Assembly (NCBI GenBank): GCA_028285525.1
Contig: JANQOZ010000004.1
Coordinates: 67,329 to 131,328 of the forward strand
DNA: 64,000 nucleotides
Direction of reading: 5' to 3'
Source: Lysobacterales bacterium
GTDB lineage: Bacteria > Pseudomonadota > Gammaproteobacteria > Xanthomonadales > SZUA-38
Position numbers and translations under genes: made by a program. Of the stretch, positions 44,221 to 52,854 are shown piece by piece. Within the stretch, counting starts at the first letter, position 1. Every line of letters starts with the position of its first letter. Under the pieces are notes generated by a model. It was not told where the DNA came from. It did no database searches and worked only from the letters and a program-made list of their open reading frames with translations.

Positions 44221-44781
44221 CTAAAGCAGATTTTTCATGTTGCTTTTGCCGCACTCTTTGATCATCGCGATAGCAAGAATGCCGGCAAAAACGACCCCGA
44301 CGGTCAAACCATTCCAGTCGTTGAGTGCATAGCCAAGCGCAAGCGCCGCCGCGGGTGGGTGCTCGGTGTCGGTTATCACCATCAGAAAGATGGCGCTGCC
44401 CGTGGCCAGCGCCGCGAGGACGAGACTGGCAGCGGGCAGGTCGACGAAGAACAGGTCGCCCAGCAACGACATCGTGCAGCCGGTCAGCGTGCCCATCAGG
44501 TAGCCGCCCAGCAGATAGCGCGGCCGAGATGCCTCGACGTGAGGCATCGTGAACGCGATAAATGAACTGGCTCCCAGTGACGCGACGAGAACGGTCTGGG
44601 TCACCGAATCCAGGACGAGCAGCACGGCGAAAATTGCGACCGTGGCGAGCATGCACTGCGCGGCGTAGAGCGACGCGTTCGTCTGGAAATTCGGGTCCAG
44701 CAGACGCCAAGCCGGCCGTTTCATTGGCCGAAGCGGCTTTTGCTCGCCTGCCAGCTCCATCAATGTGGGTTGCCGAGCCAT
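44221..44781 (-). CDS. HPP family integral membrane protein
   Basis: 186 residues from ATG 44781. It has four to five hydrophobic helices and the HPP signature: VASLGASSFIAFTMPHVEASRPRYLLGGYLMG, then VITDTEHPPAAALALGYALND. Some HPP proteins are nitrite transporters in plastids and cyanobacteria; the role in other bacteria is unclear. The frame extends 31 codons upstream but without membrane features, so the shorter start is preferred. It lies between an amidohydrolase and a secreted-protein gene on the same strand. Confidence 0.85.
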   Translation of the reverse strand: MARQPTLMELAGEQKPLRPMKRPAWRLLDPNFQTNASLYAAQCMLATVAIFAVLLVLDSVTQTVLVASLGASSFIAFTMPHVEASRPRYLLGGYLMGTLTGCTMSLLGDLFFVDLPAASLVLAALATGSAIFLMVITDTEHPPAAALALGYALNDWNGLTVGVVFAGILAIAMIKECGKSNMKNLL

Positions 44782-44824
44782 TGTTACGGCCTTTCGGCCA
44801 TTGCGGCTGGAACTTAAGTTCGGT

Positions 44825-46285
44825 TCAAGGCGCCGGCTCAAACACCACCTGGCCTTTTGAGATGACCATCGCAATGTTTTTGGTGTTGCTGATGGAGGCC
44901 TGGGGATCGGCGGTCAGCAGGACCAGGTCAGCCTTTTGGCCGACGGCGATGCTGCCCATCTGCTGCTCCAGTCCAAAAAACCTGGCCGGTTCCAGGGTAG
45001 CTGCCCCAATCGACTGAAGCGGTGTCAGGCCAGACTCGACCAACAGCTCCAGCTCCCGATGAAGGCTGTAGCCCGGTATGGCGAAGCCGATGGGTGTGTC
45101 GGTGCCCGCCGCAAAGGGGACGCCGCGACGAAACATCTCGCCGGTGAGAAACAGGCTGAAACGGGCCCCTCGCAGATCGCGTTCGCGCGGATTCGCGAGC
45201 TGATTTTTGCCGAATTCCCGCCACTGGTTTTGAATGGGCTCCGGCACGAGGGTGATGGCGCTTTCCCAATCCGGGCGGCTGTACGGGGGCGAGAGGTTAT
45301 AAGCGTTCAGTCGCAGGGTGGGGCCCTGCAGCGTCCCCCGGAGCGCCGCCATGGTCTCCTCGCAGCGCGCCGCGTCGTAGTTGGCGATCGCCGGCAGGAT
45401 CTGTTTTTCGCGAACCGCCGAGCGAAGGTCGAAGCCACTCATGGACTTTTCCTGATCGGCGATACGCCGCCTCTGCTCAAGCAGCGCTTCAGCGTTTGCC
45501 GCGCAGTCGAGCTCGATGTTGCGCAGATGCTGAATACCGTCGACCAAAGGCCCTGCATCGCGCGCGAGCATCACCAGCGGTACATGGGACTCGATTGGAA
45601 GATCGAGATCTCTCGCAGCTTCCACCAAGGCCTGGAACACGTCGGGCGAGACCAGTTCGTAGATCTTGATAAAGTCAGCGCCGGCGCGCTTCAGCGCCGC
45701 TACGGTTTGCCTGGCGTCATCGGTAGAGCCGACCGCTGTTCCCAGTAGTTCACGGCCGACGCCGTCATACACTACCCGCGTCCCGTCGAGGAGAGGGCCG
45801 GAGAAAAATACTCTCGGAGCCACGGCATCCGGAGCGCGCATGCGCTCTATGACCGGCAGCAGCTTTTCCAGCGTGCCGCCCGTATCCCTCACGCTGGTGA
45901 CGCCATAGCGCAGAAACAGCTCCGGCATGGCGGCCGTCAGTTCATCGGTGTACGTCAGATGGACATGGAAATCCCAGAGTCCGGGTATCAGGTAGCGACC
46001 GCTGCCGTCGATCACGCGGCCAACCGCGCGAAGCGGGCCAGCGGCGGGCTGGACGCTCACGATACGATCCTCTCGCAAGACAACCGTCTGCCCTTCGCGT
46101 CGACCGTGGACCGCGTCGATTAACGTGACGTTAGAAATGGTAACCGTCGGCGGCTTATCCGGAATCGATGTGCAACTCAGCAGCGTTGCCAGCAGCAACA
46201 ACGACCAAAGCCGCTTGAGCGTGGCCGCCCAATGAGCGGCTGCGGTGGTCTCGTTTGATCGAAACTTCACAACGACAGGCAGCAA
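44825..46285 (-). CDS. Amidohydrolase-family lipoprotein (imidazolonepropionase/prolidase-like)
   Basis: About 486 residues. A lipoprotein signal ends at lipobox LLSC (LWSLLLLATLLSC). The amidohydrolase domain shows metal-binding DFHVHL, RYGVTSVRDTGG, the Lys in GADFIKIYE, ESHVPLVML with a following His region, and the C-terminal Asp in FAAGTDTPIG, then LEPARFFGLEQQMGSIAVGQKADLVLL. It is probably a periplasm-facing zinc hydrolase acting on amides, dipeptides or lactones. The start is TTG 46285 or GTG 46270; neither has a clear ribosome site. It follows the IclR gene by 6 nt and may be its target. Confidence 0.85.
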   Translation of the reverse strand: MLPVVVKFRSNETTAAAHWAATLKRLWSLLLLATLLSCTSIPDKPPTVTISNVTLIDAVHGRREGQTVVLREDRIVSVQPAAGPLRAVGRVIDGSGRYLIPGLWDFHVHLTYTDELTAAMPELFLRYGVTSVRDTGGTLEKLLPVIERMRAPDAVAPRVFFSGPLLDGTRVVYDGVGRELLGTAVGSTDDARQTVAALKRAGADFIKIYELVSPDVFQALVEAARDLDLPIESHVPLVMLARDAGPLVDGIQHLRNIELDCAANAEALLEQRRRIADQEKSMSGFDLRSAVREKQILPAIANYDAARCEETMAALRGTLQGPTLRLNAYNLSPPYSRPDWESAITLVPEPIQNQWREFGKNQLANPRERDLRGARFSLFLTGEMFRRGVPFAAGTDTPIGFAIPGYSLHRELELLVESGLTPLQSIGAATLEPARFFGLEQQMGSIAVGQKADLVLLTADPQASISNTKNIAMVISKGQVVFEPAP

Positions 46286-46291
46286 TTCAGC

Positions 46292-47047
46292 TCAGCGCGG
46301 GTTGCGCAGCGGGAAATGGGTTTTGACGCCGAATCTTTTTGTCAGCCGCTTCAGCGTCTGGCGATGCTGCTTCTGCTTTTCCCTTATTCGCTCGCTGGGA
46401 CCGACGACGCCAATCACCAGGATATCCTGCGACAGCATGCCTTTTACCGGCATACAGACGGCGCCGATACCCTGGATAAAAAGATCCATGATCGCAACGG
46501 TGCCGCGTTCCTGGAGCTCCGAGCGGACCGTCTTCAGCATCCTTAGATTTCGCGCCTCTGGGCGATAAATTTCCAGGAAGTTATCCAGGCGTTCGCCGGC
46601 CAGGGCGGACAGCGCGGTAAGTCCGGTAAGAGAGTCAACGGCGGGCATCAGCAGACCCTCGCGCACGCTGACACCAACCGGGTGTCGACACTCCAGTCCG
46701 TGAACAATCTTGACTTGGTCTCCGGTCAGCCGGCTGAGATTGATGGTCTCGCTAGTCTCCTCATTCAGTCGGGTGATCATGTCGAGCATCCGGCTGTCGC
46801 GCTCGAGGTATTCCCGGACCCACTCGATGCGCGAGACCAGGTTTCGAGAGGGGGTGTAGGTCCAGTCCTCGGCGTTGTAGTTGGCGTAGCCGAGGTCGTG
46901 CATGCTTTTCAGCAGCGCGTGCGCGCTGGTCAGGGGGTAGTCCAATTCGCGAGCAATTTCTTTAGCGGCCAACGGAGCTCGGTGCCGGTCAAACAGCTCC
47001 AGAATTTCGAATACGCGGCGAACGGACTTAATAGTTTTTTCTGACAT
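46292..47047 (-). CDS. IclR-family transcriptional regulator
   Basis: 251 residues starting MSEKTIKSVRRVFEILELFDRH. The N-terminal winged helix (PLAAKEIARELDYPLTSAHALLKSMHDLGYANYN) and the IclR effector domain (TSETINLSRLTGDQVKIVHG, HPVGVSVREGLLMPAVDSLTGLTALSAL) are clear. It is the first gene of a minus-strand run (amidohydrolase, HPP) and sits directly downstream of the amine-oxidase/VOC/GST operon. It is therefore the best local candidate for the regulator of the catabolic block, which is inference. Confidence 0.88.
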   Translation of the reverse strand: MSEKTIKSVRRVFEILELFDRHRAPLAAKEIARELDYPLTSAHALLKSMHDLGYANYNAEDWTYTPSRNLVSRIEWVREYLERDSRMLDMITRLNEETSETINLSRLTGDQVKIVHGLECRHPVGVSVREGLLMPAVDSLTGLTALSALAGERLDNFLEIYRPEARNLRMLKTVRSELQERGTVAIMDLFIQGIGAVCMPVKGMLSQDILVIGVVGPSERIREKQKQHRQTLKRLTKRFGVKTHFPLRNPR

Positions 47048-47184
47048 GAAACGCTCGGGGTGTTGCCGTGGCTGCATGATAGCCGGAATCGGCGCGCGCG
47101 AAGTGTTCGCCCAGCGCCATCAGATTAACGCTCAGTATTGCTGGGCAAAACTTACGAAGTACCGAGCCATTGAACCGAGATCCG

Positions 47185-47889
47185 TCACTTGGTGGGTCCC
47201 CGGTTGAGCTGGGTCTGCCCAAAAAACGCTTCGCGGGTCTCGTCGCTCGGGTTGCCGATCACCTGCTCCTCAGCCAGCAAGGTATAGCCGCGCTCAACGG
47301 CAGGGCGCTCCAGTAGAGTTTCGTACCAGCGCTTCACGTTGGGGAAACGATCGATGTCGATTTCGTGCAGCCAGCGGACGTGAACCCACGGATGGGTGGC
47401 CATGTCGGCGATACTGTATGACGCCCCGCCAAGATAGGGATTGTCCGCCAGCCGTTCCTCCATGACGCCGTAAAGCCGCAGCGTCTCGTTCTGGTAGCGC
47501 TCAATGGCATAGGGGATCTTTTCCGGCGCGTAGCCAAGGAAATGTCCACATTGTCCAAACATGGGCCCGACGCCTCCAACCTGAAACATCAGCCACTGCA
47601 GCACGTCATAGCGATCGCCTGCTGACTCAGGTAGAAAGGATTCCGCTTTCTCCGCCAGGTAAAGCATGACGGCGCCGCTCTCAAACACCGTAAAAGGCCC
47701 GCCTTCGGGTCCTTCGTGATCGACGATCGCCGGGATCTTATTGTTGGGATTGATCGCCAGAAACTCTGCCGAGAACTGCTCACCCTTGAGAATGTTGACG
47801 GGCTTGAGCTCGTACTCAAGCCCCGTTTCCTCGAGCAGGATGGACACCTTCTGGCCGTTGGGTGTCGGCCAGTAATAGAAATCAATCAA
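47185..47889 (-). CDS. Glutathione S-transferase, Nu class (YfcG/YghU-like)
   Basis: 234 residues from TTG 47889, which overlaps the upstream GST stop by 8 nt and has GAGGAG before it. The N-terminal thioredoxin domain is DFYYWPTPNGQKVSILLEETGLEYE, then LAINPNNKIPAIVDHEG and TVFESGAVMLYLAEK, matching Nu-class disulfide-bond reductases that use Thr/Asn in place of Ser/Cys. The helical domain follows (GQCGHFLGYAPEKIPYAIERY, YSIADMATHPWV). A longer frame upstream is only open by overlap. It is the last gene of the amine oxidase-VOC-GST-GST operon. Confidence 0.85.
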   Translation of the reverse strand: MIDFYYWPTPNGQKVSILLEETGLEYELKPVNILKGEQFSAEFLAINPNNKIPAIVDHEGPEGGPFTVFESGAVMLYLAEKAESFLPESAGDRYDVLQWLMFQVGGVGPMFGQCGHFLGYAPEKIPYAIERYQNETLRLYGVMEERLADNPYLGGASYSIADMATHPWVHVRWLHEIDIDRFPNVKRWYETLLERPAVERGYTLLAEEQVIGNPSDETREAFFGQTQLNRGPTK

Positions 47890-48646
47890 CGGCTGAGCTC
47901 CTCGTTTTTGCGGCCAGGACTTCAGCGACGTGCCGCTGATGGTTAACCGCCGATAGATCGCCCTCGTAGTCGCGCTGGTAGTGCTGTTGTACCGACAGTC
48001 GCTGCATGGCCTGGTCGTACCAGGCGGCCAGCGCCGGCCTGTCGTGACGCCAGTCGTAGTTGGGGCAGACCGGATCGTCATCACTGTTTTCGGCCTTGGC
48101 GGCCAGGTAGCTGATTCCCTGGAGAATACCCGCGTCGCCGACGTCGAACTCGCGAGGCGCTGCCGCGATGGACTCGAGGTGGTCAAGCGCGGCGATAATC
48201 TTGGGCCATAGCCACTCGTAAATGCTGGGTCTGCGCAACTCTCTTTCTATCCAGCCTTCCATGCTCAGCTGCACCGCAAACTCGAAGATAGCGTCGCCGA
48301 GCGCCAGCCGGGTTAACGCGTCCCAGCGCGCCGGACCTTCGGCTGGGTACAGGCTGAGGGCGTTTTCAGCGCGATGGGCGTTCAGGTATTCGACGATAGT
48401 TTGGCTGGCATACAAAACGGCCCCATCCTCGGTGGCCAGACACGGCACCTTGCCCAGCGGCGCAATCGCGGACATGTCGTACTGGCCGGTGACAAACTCG
48501 GCGTCGAGATTGCGAAACGGAAACGTTGGCACCAGCGTCAGCCGCTCCCATAGCCCGGCTTCGTGCGCAACGATGAGCGTCTTGTGAGCAAAGCTGTGAA
48601 AGGGTGAATAGAAAAGCTTGATCTCAAGGCTCCCTGGGGCTCTCAA
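47882..48646 (-). CDS. Glutathione S-transferase family protein
   Basis: 254 residues from TTG 48646, whose first bases overlap the VOC stop (TTGA). The N-terminal domain is thioredoxin-like: IKLFYSPFHSFAHKTLIVAHEAGL, APLGKVPCLATEDGAVLYASQTIVEYLN. The helical C-terminal domain (DALTRLALGDAIFEFAVQL) ends in a short extra tail. GSTs of this sort open thioether or epoxide bonds, or isomerise ring products with glutathione. It is coupled to both neighbours, so it shares their pathway with the second GST. Confidence 0.83.
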   Translation of the reverse strand: MRAPGSLEIKLFYSPFHSFAHKTLIVAHEAGLWERLTLVPTFPFRNLDAEFVTGQYDMSAIAPLGKVPCLATEDGAVLYASQTIVEYLNAHRAENALSLYPAEGPARWDALTRLALGDAIFEFAVQLSMEGWIERELRRPSIYEWLWPKIIAALDHLESIAAAPREFDVGDAGILQGISYLAAKAENSDDDPVCPNYDWRHDRPALAAWYDQAMQRLSVQQHYQRDYEGDLSAVNHQRHVAEVLAAKTRSSAVD

Positions 48647-49638
48647 CGTTCAAAAAACTCCAGCGGGAACCCTTCGGGATCCTCGATGACGGCTACACGG
48701 CTTGCCGGCAGCCCCGGGCTGGCGACCCGGGCCGGCGGCGACAGGATCTTCAGGCCCTGTTTTTCCGCACGCCCGACGACCTCATCCAGGTCGACGGTCT
48801 CAAAGCTCCACATGACCAGCCCGCGGCTGGGCGGCGCTGTTGGGGCGGCTGGCTGCCTGGCCACGTCAAAGTGGTCCATCAGGATGACGTAGCCGGTGCC
48901 GGCGCCGGGCGCGAAGGCCTGGATGAAGCGCTCCTGCGTCCCCTCGGGCAGCATCAGGCCAGAGCGCTCACCGATGGTGAACACCGCATCGCGCCGGATT
49001 TCGAACCCCATTACGTCCTTGAGTACCTGGAGCATCCGGTCAGGGTCGGCCACGCAGCGCGCTGAGTAGGCCGGGCCCCCGAGCCCGGTGTTCTCGTCGA
49101 TCGGGCCAACCGGCACAAACACGTCGGGCCGCTTGACGCCCAGCAGCAGGACGTTTTCGGGGGCCTTGTAAAGGATTTCCGCGGAGATGTAGGTCTCCCC
49201 ATCGGGGCTGGCGAACTCCATCTCCTTGACGCCGATGGTCGACTCCACGTCGAGGCCGGTCATGTGCTGTTCGTGAGCCTGCAGGTCTTTCATGGGAAAG
49301 CTCAGCGTGACCACGCCCAGGTCGCGACCGGAATGGTCCCGCCGCACCTGCGGCTGCGCCGTGTCGACCGACAGCACCCGAACCTGCACGTTCTGCCCCA
49401 CACCTTCCTTGCGCAGAATGGTTGCGCCCCAGGCGTCCGAGGTTGAAAAGCCGAGGTGCTCGCTGACCGACGCGGGGTGGGTATCGCCGTGGGGCAGTTC
49501 GTCTGCCGGGTTAAGCCCAAAACCCTCGGACAGGATCTGTCGAAGACGGTCCGGTTCTGCGGTGGCGTAGGTCACGGTATGAAGCTGTTTGACCAGCGCG
49601 TCCTCGGGGCGGCTCTTGGGTACAAAAATGTCTTCCAC
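48643..49638 (-). CDS. Two-domain VOC (glyoxalase/dioxygenase fold) protein
   Basis: 331 residues with two repeated VOC modules, about 15-150 (VKQLHTVTYATAEPDRLRQILSEGFGL) and 165-330 (GLGGPAYSARCVADPDRMLQVLKDVMGFEI, VDLDEVVGRAEKQGL, EDPEGFPLEFFER). This is the layout of extradiol dioxygenase- and glyoxalase-type enzymes. Metal ligands are not certain by eye: His20 in the first module and the Glu in GFPLEFFE are candidates. It is the second gene of an operon starting with a flavin amine oxidase, and its stop overlaps the following GST start. Confidence 0.78.
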   Translation of the reverse strand: MEDIFVPKSRPEDALVKQLHTVTYATAEPDRLRQILSEGFGLNPADELPHGDTHPASVSEHLGFSTSDAWGATILRKEGVGQNVQVRVLSVDTAQPQVRRDHSGRDLGVVTLSFPMKDLQAHEQHMTGLDVESTIGVKEMEFASPDGETYISAEILYKAPENVLLLGVKRPDVFVPVGPIDENTGLGGPAYSARCVADPDRMLQVLKDVMGFEIRRDAVFTIGERSGLMLPEGTQERFIQAFAPGAGTGYVILMDHFDVARQPAAPTAPPSRGLVMWSFETVDLDEVVGRAEKQGLKILSPPARVASPGLPASRVAVIEDPEGFPLEFFER

Positions 49639-49694
49639 GAAAAGGGTTTCCTCTAAAGCGTCAGGCGGGGTTGATGCGTACTCGGCGCGTTGGG

Positions 49695-51197
49695 CTAGCT
49701 CAGGCGGCCCAGCACCTCGAAGGCGGCGCGTTCACCCGACTCCATCGCGCCCTCCATGCCGCGGTTCATTACCGCGGTGTGTTCGCCGGCGAAATGCAGC
49801 CGCTTCCAGGGTTTTCCCATGTGCATCGACAGCCGGGTGATCTGGCCGGGTTTCCAGTAGGCGTAGGCGCCGCCGTAGAACGGCGAGCGGTTCCACGACC
49901 AGACCTTCAGCAGCTTGAGCTTGCCCTGGGTGCTCGGCCTGATGCGCGCCAGTTCTTCGAGGATCATCTGGGCGGCCTTTTCCGGCGCAAACCGATCGAG
50001 GTATTGCGACATCTGTCCGTTTACAAAAGACAGGCAGCTGGTCACCCGCTCCGGCTGTTCCGGATCGTTCTGAAGGGCCATGAAGCGGCCGGGCAGGCGG
50101 TCGGTCCACATGCTGGGCGGCAAACCGTCCTTTTCCCAGTAGGGCTCGGTTGGCAGAAAGTGGGCCTGGAATACTGGCGTGTAACCCAGCGTACGTACGG
50201 CTTCCGCCTGTGCGCCCTCAAGGTAGGGGGCGACGTGAACATGCCGCAGCGCGCTGAAGGGAAAGGTGCAGATACAGAACTTTGCCCGGTGGCGCTGGCC
50301 GGCCTGGGTGGTCACCACCACGCCCTCGGCGTCTGACTCAATCGCGCGGACATGCACGTCGAAAAGCGGCTGGGTTTTCAGGCCGGTGGCCATCGCTTCG
50401 GGGATACGCTGGTTACCGCCGACCGCGGCCATCGAGCTGCCGGAGCGGCCCGGCCCGCTGTAGAGCGTCTTCACCAGGTTGCTCGACTGGTAGCCCATCA
50501 GGGCGGAGAGGTCGTGAGCGCTGGTGCCATAGCTCATATTAGTGCCGGCGGCGAGCTTGATCGCCTGCGGGTCGGCACCCCGCTGAACCATGAGGTCATG
50601 GACCGAGATATCGTGCGCCGCGTAGCTGCCGTTTTGCCAGGCCGCGAGGTCGCCCACCGGCAGCGGATTATGGGGTGCGCCGTAAAGCGAAAACTGAAAC
50701 ACATGCAGAGGGATTTTGCGCAGCGCGGGCTGCGCAAAAGGGTTGAGCTTATGCTCCGCCCACTGCTCGGGCAGGATGCCCTGCCCGCGGACGAGATACA
50801 TGAGCTTGCCTTTACGGCCTTCTGTTCGGGGCCGGGAGGCCTGCATCGGGACCCTAAATTTTTCCGCGGCATACAGCAGCCGGGCATATTGAGAGCCGAT
50901 GCCGCTGCCGCCCATTTCGGGATAGCCCGGAATTTCCTCGTCGTCCGCGGTGTATACGCGTCCGCCGATGCGGCGGGTGCCCTCGAGGATCTGAACCTTG
51001 AAGCCCGCTTCTTCCAGAATCAGGGCTGCGTTGAGCCCCGAGAGGCCGGCGCCGAGAATCAGAACGTCGCTTCGCGTGGGCGCGGCCATCGTATGGCCCG
51101 CGGGCAGCAGCGCTGCCCCGGCCAGCCCCGCCAGCGAGCGAACCGCTCGACGCCGGGTCCAGCCACTGGTTTGGGTGTTGCGGGGTTCTTGAGTCAT
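49695..51197 (-). CDS. Tat-exported flavin amine oxidase-like protein 1
   Basis: 500 residues with a twin-arginine signal (SGWTRRRAVRSLAGLAGAALLPAG). The FAD fold is clear: DVLILGAGLSGLNAALILEEAGF, EGTRRIGGRVYT, and the C-terminal LHFAGEHTAVMNRGMEGAMESGERAAFEVL. Similarity is to monoamine/L-amino-acid oxidases. It heads the operon with VOC and two GST genes and is divergent from a helical-repeat protein gene; the shared 73-bp promoter region contains an AT-rich dyad. A second, related oxidase lies at 55479-56936. The substrate, probably an amine or other C-N/C-H bond compound, is unknown. Confidence 0.87.
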   Translation of the reverse strand: MTQEPRNTQTSGWTRRRAVRSLAGLAGAALLPAGHTMAAPTRSDVLILGAGLSGLNAALILEEAGFKVQILEGTRRIGGRVYTADDEEIPGYPEMGGSGIGSQYARLLYAAEKFRVPMQASRPRTEGRKGKLMYLVRGQGILPEQWAEHKLNPFAQPALRKIPLHVFQFSLYGAPHNPLPVGDLAAWQNGSYAAHDISVHDLMVQRGADPQAIKLAAGTNMSYGTSAHDLSALMGYQSSNLVKTLYSGPGRSGSSMAAVGGNQRIPEAMATGLKTQPLFDVHVRAIESDAEGVVVTTQAGQRHRAKFCICTFPFSALRHVHVAPYLEGAQAEAVRTLGYTPVFQAHFLPTEPYWEKDGLPPSMWTDRLPGRFMALQNDPEQPERVTSCLSFVNGQMSQYLDRFAPEKAAQMILEELARIRPSTQGKLKLLKVWSWNRSPFYGGAYAYWKPGQITRLSMHMGKPWKRLHFAGEHTAVMNRGMEGAMESGERAAFEVLGRLS

Positions 51198-51219
51198 CGA
51201 GCTTTCCGAAGCAAAGCGA

Positions 51220-51252
51220 TATCTATATGTTCATGTATCATAAACGTATATG
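51220..51252. promoter_or_regulatory. TATATGT-type dyad, copy 1 (amine oxidase 1/helical-repeat divergent promoter)
   Basis: TATCTATATGT occurs at 51220-51230. TATATGTTCATG (51224-51235) and CATAAACGTATA (51239-51250) form an imperfect inverted repeat (10 of 12 positions) around TAT. The exact 11-mer recurs, inverted, at 53396-53406 and a related form at 56971-56994. Likely a regulator site shared by this block. Confidence 0.5.
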
Positions 51253-51270
51253 TCTCATCGTGGCATTCTG

Positions 51271-52509
51271 ATGTTCACTGAATTCCGTTCGATTTTGCCG
51301 ATTCTGCTGCTGCCTGTCAGCGCCGCCGCCCTGGATTGTACGGGCGACCCGTCACGCGAATGCCTGCTGGATGCTGCAGCGGCTGCACTGCCGGCGGTTG
51401 CGGGACGCAGCGACTGGATCGATGCCGCGCTTGAGCTGGCTGCGGCTGAAGCCGGTGAAGCGGGCAAAAGCCGGTTGCTGGAGGCCGCCATTCGCGCCGG
51501 CGGCGAGGATGACCCGGTTTCCCGAGCCGGCCAGCTGGCCGCCATCGCCCAGGCGTCGGCGAAGCAGGGTTCCGGGCCGTTGGCGGCGGATGTGGCGGCT
51601 GCGGCCGAGCGTGCGTTGTCGGCCGTGACCGACGCAGACAAGCGCGCGGATCTGCTGGGCAAGGTACTAAGCGCTCGCGCTGAGGCGGCCGGTGCGGCGG
51701 CCCTCCTGCCGGTCGTACAGGCTATGCCCGAAGACAGCGACAACCAGGCGTCGTTCAGGGCACGGACGCTGGAACAGCTCGCCACGAGACTGGCGGCGGA
51801 AGACTTGTCGGCGGCGCTGGCGCTCCTCGCCGACATGGACAGTGGGCTCAAGTATTACCAGGCTGTCGGTTATGCCCATGTGGCTACGGCAACTGCCGGG
51901 CATGCCGACAGGGACGAGCTGCTGGATGCGATCGAGTCCGGAGCGAAGGTGGCACGCACACTGTCCGAGGGATACTTTGTCGCCGGAGCGCTCCGCGAGG
52001 GCGCCGTTGCGGCACACGAGCTGGGCCAGATGGACCTGGCAGACCGTCTGTTCGACGAAGCCGTAGCGGCAACCCGCACGGCCGGTTCCCGTCAGCAGCA
52101 GGCGCGGGCACTCAGCCGGGTTGCTTCCGAGCTGGCAGATACAGGTCGCTTTGAGGAGGCCCGCAAGCTGATGCCCGAAGCGCTGCAGACGGCTCGGCAG
52201 GAGACTTCCGAGCAGCTCCGCCTGTGGTCTTTCTACGAGATCTGCGGGGCCGCCGCGTTCGCTGGCGACTTTGGGCTGGCAAGGGAGGTGCTGAGCGAGA
52301 TACCACCCGACCTGCTGCTGTTCGGGCGACCCCTTCGGGCTGCCGCGCAGCGTGATCTTGCCTGGGGGTTGACCCGCCACGGTGCGACCGCGGAAGCGGT
52401 GCAGGTCGTCGGTGAGATCAGCTCGCCGCGGGAGCGGGTCCAGGCGCTGGCCCGCATGGCGCGGCTGCTGGCTGACCCCTCAATGGTCGCGCTGCCTCGC
52501 TATCTCTAA
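51271..52509 (+). CDS. Secreted alpha-helical repeat (TPR-like) protein
   Basis: 412 residues from ATG 51271 (ATG 51250 would overlap the upstream dyad). There is a signal peptide (MFTEFRSILPILLLPVSAAALDC). The rest is almost wholly helical with Ala/Glu-rich repeats of about 34-38 residues (DWIDAALELAAAEAGEAGKSRLLEAAIRAGG; ARTLSEGYFVAGALREGAVAAHELGQMDLADRLFDEAVAATRTAG), suggesting TPR/SEL-like scaffolding. No catalytic motif. It is divergent from amine oxidase 1 and convergent with the DUF1330 gene. Its role is probably protein interaction in the periplasm. Confidence 0.75.
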   Translation: MFTEFRSILPILLLPVSAAALDCTGDPSRECLLDAAAAALPAVAGRSDWIDAALELAAAEAGEAGKSRLLEAAIRAGGEDDPVSRAGQLAAIAQASAKQGSGPLAADVAAAAERALSAVTDADKRADLLGKVLSARAEAAGAAALLPVVQAMPEDSDNQASFRARTLEQLATRLAAEDLSAALALLADMDSGLKYYQAVGYAHVATATAGHADRDELLDAIESGAKVARTLSEGYFVAGALREGAVAAHELGQMDLADRLFDEAVAATRTAGSRQQQARALSRVASELADTGRFEEARKLMPEALQTARQETSEQLRLWSFYEICGAAAFAGDFGLAREVLSEIPPDLLLFGRPLRAAAQRDLAWGLTRHGATAEAVQVVGEISSPRERVQALARMARLLADPSMVALPRYL

Positions 52510-52543
52510 AAGTTGACGGCCGCGATTGGGGCCGTGCTACGAA

Positions 52544-52840
52544 TCAGCCTGGAACCTCGACCAGCAGCACTTCAACGTCGGCCATCCCTTCGCGCAGCTT
52601 TTTGACTTCGGCGTATTCGTCGGAGTCCCAGAACGCTCTGGCGGTGGCGCGGTCGGGCCATTTCGAAATTGCGACGGAGGAATAGCCTTCGAGCGTTCCT
52701 TCGAGCAGTTCGGCACCCGGGCCCAGGACGAGGTACTCGCCGCCAAACTTTTTGACGAGCGCGGCAGCGGCAGCGCCGTAGCCCGCCTTGAAACCGTCAC
52801 GGTCGTGGATCTTTGCCGCAATAATCATGTAGGCAGCCAT
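52544..52840 (-). CDS. DUF1330 family protein
   Basis: 98 residues, a single dimeric alpha/beta-barrel-like module: YMIIAAKIHDRDGFKAGYGAAAAALVKKFGGEYLVLG, EGYSSVAISKWPDRATARAFWDSDEYAEVKKLRE. This matches DUF1330, small ferredoxin-like-fold proteins of unclear enzymology related to monooxygenase-type ABM domains. It is 14 nt downstream of the cytochrome c gene on the same strand, so the two are co-transcribed. No signal peptide. Confidence 0.88.
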   Translation of the reverse strand: MAAYMIIAAKIHDRDGFKAGYGAAAAALVKKFGGEYLVLGPGAELLEGTLEGYSSVAISKWPDRATARAFWDSDEYAEVKKLREGMADVEVLLVEVPG

Positions 52841-52854
52841 AGGTGTCAGATTCC

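Noticed and set aside
52516..52535. ACGGCC/GGCCGT hairpin between convergent genes
   Set aside because: Only 6 bp with an 8-nt loop and no T-run; too weak to call as a terminator.
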